A stretch of 17,757 nt of DNA from Bacillota bacterium (lineage in GTDB: Bacteria > Bacillota > Clostridia > Oscillospirales > Acutalibacteraceae), in NCBI GenBank assembly GCA_023420245.1, contig JAEZWL010000033.1, positions 1 to 17,757 of the forward strand. The letters are read 5' to 3'. The notes beneath the pieces are model-generated. The model was not told the DNA's origin. It saw nothing but the letters and a program-made list of their open reading frames with translations, and searched no databases. A program made the position numbers and the translations under genes. Positions 14,521 to 17,757 of this stretch are shown here, in pieces; the first letter of the stretch is position 1; each line of letters begins with the position of its first letter.

Positions 14521-15570
14521 CTAAAGTTTTCTTTTTCTTATGCCTATCAAAATCAGAGCAACAAGAAGGATAACTCCGACGAAGATCATAATAGCCCGGA
14601 AGCTCTGTGTTATTGAAGTAGCCGCGTAGGCAGAGGATATCGAGGAGCTTGCCAGTTGGCTTTTTTGATTTGAAGTGACTGCAGAACTGACCGCAGGAAC
14701 GGTGGAGTCCGCCGCTATCTTTTTATTTGCGCTGATTGCAATAGGAACATCGTACGAGAGTTCTTTTATGGACTCTTTCACGCTGTCTCCGGTTTTCATC
14801 GCGTTAAGCCGCTGGTTTAGGTCAACTTTGCACGCAGAATCCAGCTTTCCGCTACAAAACACATACACCGTCCGATTCTCCAAGTCATAGATATTGGAAT
14901 ATAGGGTACCGCCTTGCCCCCAGTTTTGCTTTGTTGTGTTAAGAATATCCGCAAATCCTTCAATTGAGGGATTTTGCTTCTTCAGCACCGCCTCAGCAGT
15001 GCTGAACCTGCTGCAGGGATAATTGCCGAGCGATTTGTCTGTCAGCCAGAAGTTGGTAATCAACTGGTAGGATTGCTCTTTCCGAATAATATGCAGCTGT
15101 CCCTGCATCCATTCAAAGACGGCGGATTTACCTGAGGCATCTGCAAAAAGCAGATGATCTGAAAAGCTGCTGGGAATATTGCTCTGCTCAAGCATTTTAA
15201 TTACTTCTTCCACATCGGCGCATTTCGAGAGTACCTGTTCGCCTAGGTCCATTCCCAACTCATATTTGCCGCTTATCTGCGGTACCGTGGAATTCGGACA
15301 GCTTGCTCCGTCATAAAACAGACCACGTTCATTCATCCCGCCCTGTACATAAGAGGAATTATAAAAGCATACCCGACCGTAGCTTTCTTTTTGCGGTGCG
15401 GTAACAGTCATAAATGAGTTACAGGAATACATCCAGTCTTCATTGCTACCGGCCAGCACAGTGCTTCCTCCTTTTTGAGTAAAGACGGTACAAGCTTGAA
15501 CAGGTACGCAGAGTCTGAAAAAAGAGAGGAGGAGTACGGCAGTCAGAATTGCGCGTTTTTTTATGTACAC
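14521..15570 (-). CDS. Secreted, membrane-anchored Ntn hydrolase (choloylglycine hydrolase / NAAA-like superfamily)
   Basis: 349 residues, starting at GTG (AAGGAAG about 8 bases upstream). A signal peptide (charged KKR, hydrophobic 8-22) ends VPVQA-C, a good signal peptidase I site (V at -3, A at -1), which would leave C27 as residue 1. CTVFTQKGGSTVLAGSNEDW (27-46), N80 in GGMNERGL and N173 in ITNFW match the nucleophile Cys and supporting residues of the C59/C45-like Ntn hydrolases, which cleave linear amides such as conjugated bile salts, acyl-homoserine lactones or N-acyl amines. A Ser/Thr/Ala-rich stalk (about 290-325) precedes a C-terminal membrane helix (about 327-345) and a basic end RKRKL, so the enzyme should face outside while tethered to the membrane. 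It may be a bile-salt or penicillin-V amidase, but that is unproven. Single-gene unit. Confidence 0.82.
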   Translation of the reverse strand: MYIKKRAILTAVLLLSFFRLCVPVQACTVFTQKGGSTVLAGSNEDWMYSCNSFMTVTAPQKESYGRVCFYNSSYVQGGMNERGLFYDGASCPNSTVPQISGKYELGMDLGEQVLSKCADVEEVIKMLEQSNIPSSFSDHLLFADASGKSAVFEWMQGQLHIIRKEQSYQLITNFWLTDKSLGNYPCSRFSTAEAVLKKQNPSIEGFADILNTTKQNWGQGGTLYSNIYDLENRTVYVFCSGKLDSACKVDLNQRLNAMKTGDSVKESIKELSYDVPIAISANKKIAADSTVPAVSSAVTSNQKSQLASSSISSAYAATSITQSFRAIMIFVGVILLVALILIGIRKRKL

Positions 15571-15589
15571 AAGTAAAACTTCCTTTCGT

Positions 15590-15613
15590 GAAGTAAAAAA
15601 CGTTTTATACTTC
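15590..15613. promoter_or_regulatory. 24-bp near-perfect palindrome upstream of the Ntn hydrolase gene
   Basis: The two 12-bp halves, GAAGTAAAAAAC and GTTTTATACTTC, are complementary at 11 of 12 positions with no spacer. It ends 19 bases before the GTG start. It contains a possible -10 (TATAAA on the minus strand) but no good -35 is visible. It could be an operator or a leader hairpin. Confidence 0.5.
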
Positions 15614-15696
15614 TATAAAATAATTCTACTTGTATATTACAGCGTTTCGAGGCATTTGGCAACCCATTCTTTACGTTGATGTCACAGCATAAAAAG

Positions 15697-15719
15697 ACCT
15701 CCGGCTTTTGACCGGAGGT
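15697..15719 (-). terminator. Terminator of the gat operon
   Basis: ACCTCCGG (15697-15704) pairs with CCGGAGGT (15712-15719) over a 7-nt loop. On the minus strand CTTTTTATG follows; on the plus strand CCATTTTTT follows a few bases later, so it could act on both strands. It lies 18 bases after the gatB stop. Confidence 0.9.
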
Positions 15720-15736
15720 TCCATTTTTTAGTCTTA

Positions 15737-17152
15737 TTATTGCAACAGCTGAATTAACAGCTGCTCGGCTTGAACCGCGTCGGCACGACCGCGCGTTGCT
15801 TTCATAACTGCGCCCAGAATCGCCTTCAGAGCCTTTTCCTTGCCACTGCGGTAATCTGCCGCCGCTGCCTGATTATCGGCAATAGCCTGCTCACAGAGCG
15901 CTTTCAGCGCATTTTCATCCATACCGCCCATATCGCTCTCGCTGATGAATTCTGTGGCCGGTTTTCCGGTGTCCAGCATCTTTTCCAGCGTGGCCTTCAG
16001 CAGGTTCATTTTAATCTTTCCATCGTCCAACAGCTTGATAAGCTGATTCAGATTTTCAGGGGAGACAGTCACCTCGAAGCGCTCCTTCGCGGAATCGCCG
16101 TCAAGGCGGCTGAAAATTTGACCGATGATGCAGTTGGAAATTACCTTTGGATTTTTAACGCCTTGGGCAGCTGCTTCAAAATACTCCGCGATACTGCGGT
16201 ATTTGATTAACATCTGGGCGTCGGTTTCTGTCAGCCCAAGCTCGTCGACGTAGCGGCTGAGCTTAACGTCGGGGCTTTCCGGCATTTTAGCTTTCAGGCG
16301 CTCCACCAGCTCCGTGGAAACATCGATGGTAACAAGGTCGGGCTCGCGGAAATAGCGGTAATCATCCGCATCCTCTTTCCCGCGCATGCTTTCGGTGCAA
16401 TCGTCCTCTTCGTTGTAGCGGCGCGTTTCCTGTGTAATAGACTCTCCGCTTTGCAGCAGGTCAATCTGGCGGCTGATTTCATAATTCATCGCCTTGGTCA
16501 TAAGCGTAAAGGAGTTCATATTTTTGATTTCGGTTCTTGTACCGAGCTTTTCTGTGCCTTCCGGGCGAACAGAAATATTTACGTCGCAGCGCAGGGAGCC
16601 CTCCTGCATCTTGCAGTCGGAAATTCCGATATAGCGCATGATGTGCTGCAGCTTTTCCAGATACTCTTTTGCTTCTTCAATACTGCGAATATCCGGCTCG
16701 GAAACAATTTCGATCAGCGGAACTCCGCCTCGGTTGTAATCCACATAGGTGTTGCCGCGCTGGTGAACCAGCTTGCCGGCATCCTCCTCGATATGGATAC
16801 GGTTGATGCGGATTTTTCTGCCGTTGGAAAGCGCGACATAGCCGTTTTTGCACAGCGGCATATCAAACTGAGATATCTGATACGCTTTTGGCAGATCGGG
16901 GTATACATAGTTTTTTCGGTCCATTTTAGAAACCGGGCTGATCTCGCAGTGTGTTGCGAGTCCGGCCATAATGGAGTATTCTACCACTGCCCGGTTCAGC
17001 TTTGGGAGAGTTCCCGGCAGCCCGATGCAAATCGGGCAGCAGTGCGTGTTCGGCTCGCCGCCGAATTCTGTGGAGCACGGGCAGAATATTTTTGTCTTTG
17101 TATTCAATTCGATATGGGTTTCAAGACCCGATACCAGCTCATATTTTATCAT
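15737..17152 (-). CDS. gatB: Aspartyl/glutamyl-tRNA(Asn/Gln) amidotransferase subunit B
   Basis: 471 residues, the family's usual length. GatB activates mischarged Glu-tRNA-Gln (or Asp-tRNA-Asn) with ATP and, with GatA and GatC, amidates it. The N-terminus has YELVSGLETHIEL and the zinc-site cysteines C24, C26, C39 and C42 around STEFGGEPNT and CPICIGLPG. The cradle domain motifs RKNYVYPDLPKAYQISQFD, HIEEDAGKL, DYNRGGVPLIEIVSEPD and DCKMQEGSLRCDVNIS are intact, followed by the RRYNEE and DYRYFREPDL region and the C-terminal helical and YqeY-like tail (about 300-471). The ATG overlaps the gatA stop as ATGA, implying translational coupling. Cytoplasmic. The neighbouring tRNA-Gln has the U1-A72 pair that GatB recognises. 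Confidence 0.98.
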   Translation of the reverse strand: MIKYELVSGLETHIELNTKTKIFCPCSTEFGGEPNTHCCPICIGLPGTLPKLNRAVVEYSIMAGLATHCEISPVSKMDRKNYVYPDLPKAYQISQFDMPLCKNGYVALSNGRKIRINRIHIEEDAGKLVHQRGNTYVDYNRGGVPLIEIVSEPDIRSIEEAKEYLEKLQHIMRYIGISDCKMQEGSLRCDVNISVRPEGTEKLGTRTEIKNMNSFTLMTKAMNYEISRQIDLLQSGESITQETRRYNEEDDCTESMRGKEDADDYRYFREPDLVTIDVSTELVERLKAKMPESPDVKLSRYVDELGLTETDAQMLIKYRSIAEYFEAAAQGVKNPKVISNCIIGQIFSRLDGDSAKERFEVTVSPENLNQLIKLLDDGKIKMNLLKATLEKMLDTGKPATEFISESDMGGMDENALKALCEQAIADNQAAAADYRSGKEKALKAILGAVMKATRGRADAVQAEQLLIQLLQ

Positions 17153-17757
17153 AGCCTAACCCCCATGTCCGCGGCCCGGAACGTGGTTTTCCTTGCCGCC
17201 GCCTCGTATTGGTAAGCCGCGTTCAGAATAGCCGCTTCACAGAAGCTGTTACCGATCAGCTGCATCCCGATCGGCAGACCGGAAGCGTCGAAGCCGCACG
17301 GTACTGAAATGCCCGGAAGCCCCGCAATATTCACCGGAACGGTGCAGATATCGGTCAGATAGGTTTCTACCGAATCCTGCGCGGTAAAGTTTAAAGGGAA
17401 CGCGGTCATCGGAACGGTAGGAGCCAGAATGACGTCACATTTTTCAAAAGCGTCCTTAAACGCCGTTACCAGAGCTCCCCGCAGGTTCTGCGCTTTTTTA
17501 TAATAAGCGTCATAATAGCCGGAGCTTAATACATAGGTTCCGAGAAGAATTCTGCGCTTGACTTCGTCGCCGAAGCCTTCACTTCTTGTTCTGCATACCA
17601 TTTCGTCACGGTCGGCGTAATGCGGTGTATGATAGCCGTACCGGATACCATCGTAACGCCCAAGATTTGAGGAAGCCTCCGCACAGGCGAGAATGTAGTA
17701 GACCGGCAGGCTGTATTTCAGCGACGGCATATCAAAATAGACGATCTGCGCGCCGAG
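17149..17757 (-). CDS. gatA: Aspartyl/glutamyl-tRNA(Asn/Gln) amidotransferase subunit A, 5' truncated by the window edge
   Basis: The C-terminal 202 residues of GatA (usually about 485); the frame is open to the window edge, so the ATG at 17730 is internal. Conserved blocks seen are YSLPVYYILACAEASSNLGR, YDGIRYGY, RSEGFGDEVKRRILLGTY-VLSSGYYDAYYKKAQ, DVILAPTVP, and NIAGLPGISVPCGF with GLPIGMQLIG near the end. The Ser-Ser-Lys catalytic residues lie upstream of the window. GatA is the glutaminase/amidase that supplies ammonia to GatB. The stop TGA overlaps the gatB start. Confidence 0.97.
   Translation of the reverse strand, partial: LGAQIVYFDMPSLKYSLPVYYILACAEASSNLGRYDGIRYGYHTPHYADRDEMVCRTRSEGFGDEVKRRILLGTYVLSSGYYDAYYKKAQNLRGALVTAFKDAFEKCDVILAPTVPMTAFPLNFTAQDSVETYLTDICTVPVNIAGLPGISVPCGFDASGLPIGMQLIGNSFCEAAILNAAYQYEAAARKTTFRAADMGVRL

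Noticed and set aside
14333..14521. Minus-strand frame MGSSYSALESLRRFQSLYNR... in the nitroreductase-Ntn hydrolase gap
   Set aside because: It runs into the well-supported nitroreductase gene on the other strand and lacks a ribosome site; judged a shadow.
16451..17215. Long plus-strand frame of 254 codons
   Set aside because: Antisense shadow of gatB and gatA; no family resemblance and no ribosome site.

Overview
The window looks like chromosome from a low-to-mid GC member of the Bacillota, most likely an anaerobic clostridium (Oscillospirales-like is my guess). The reasons are the strong AGGAGG-type ribosome sites, frequent GTG and TTG starts, consensus sigma-A promoters, CCA-encoding tRNA genes, an indirect Gln-tRNA pathway (gatA-gatB), and families typical of such organisms (2-enoate-reductase-type flavoprotein, CPBP protease, peptide ABC importer).

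Layout. (1) 1-1589: the 3' part of a GC-rich Fe-S flavoprotein of the old-yellow-enzyme/2,4-dienoyl-CoA-reductase type, closed by a strong bidirectional terminator. (2) 1590-6136: an AT-rich accessory stretch with small isolated genes: a six-cysteine small protein (TIGR04076-like), a PNPOx/Nim-type split-barrel flavoprotein, a CPBP intramembrane protease, a decayed NERD-domain remnant, and a BBE-like bicovalent FAD oxidase starting at TTG. Two related 42-nt terminator-like repeats lie 3' of two of these genes. (3) 6137-13154 (minus strand): one transport operon from a clear sigma-A promoter, with the order permease, permease, ATPase, ATPase, lipoprotein binding protein, M14 carboxypeptidase. 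The ABC genes import an oligopeptide-type solute, and the cytoplasmic peptidase plausibly cuts what is imported. A stem-loop sits just after the binding-protein gene. (4) 13155-13760: a gene-free stretch with a GC-rich element of unknown nature, then a tRNA-Gln(CUG)/tRNA-Pro(CGG) transcription unit with its own consensus promoter and terminator. (5) 13811-14446: a nitroreductase whose promoter -35 overlaps a perfect 9-bp inverted repeat. (6) 14521-15570: a secreted, C-terminally membrane-anchored Ntn (choloylglycine-hydrolase/NAAA-like) hydrolase preceded by a near-perfect 24-bp palindrome. (7) 15697-17757: gatB and the 3' part of gatA, coupled by an ATGA overlap and followed by a terminator.

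I see no CRISPR array, prophage, insertion sequence or polyketide/peptide biosynthetic cluster. The points most worth a second look are the GC-rich element beside the tRNAs, the membrane-anchored Ntn hydrolase, the undescribed operator-like palindromes, and the importer plus intracellular peptidase unit. All family assignments come from reading motifs; no database search was run.
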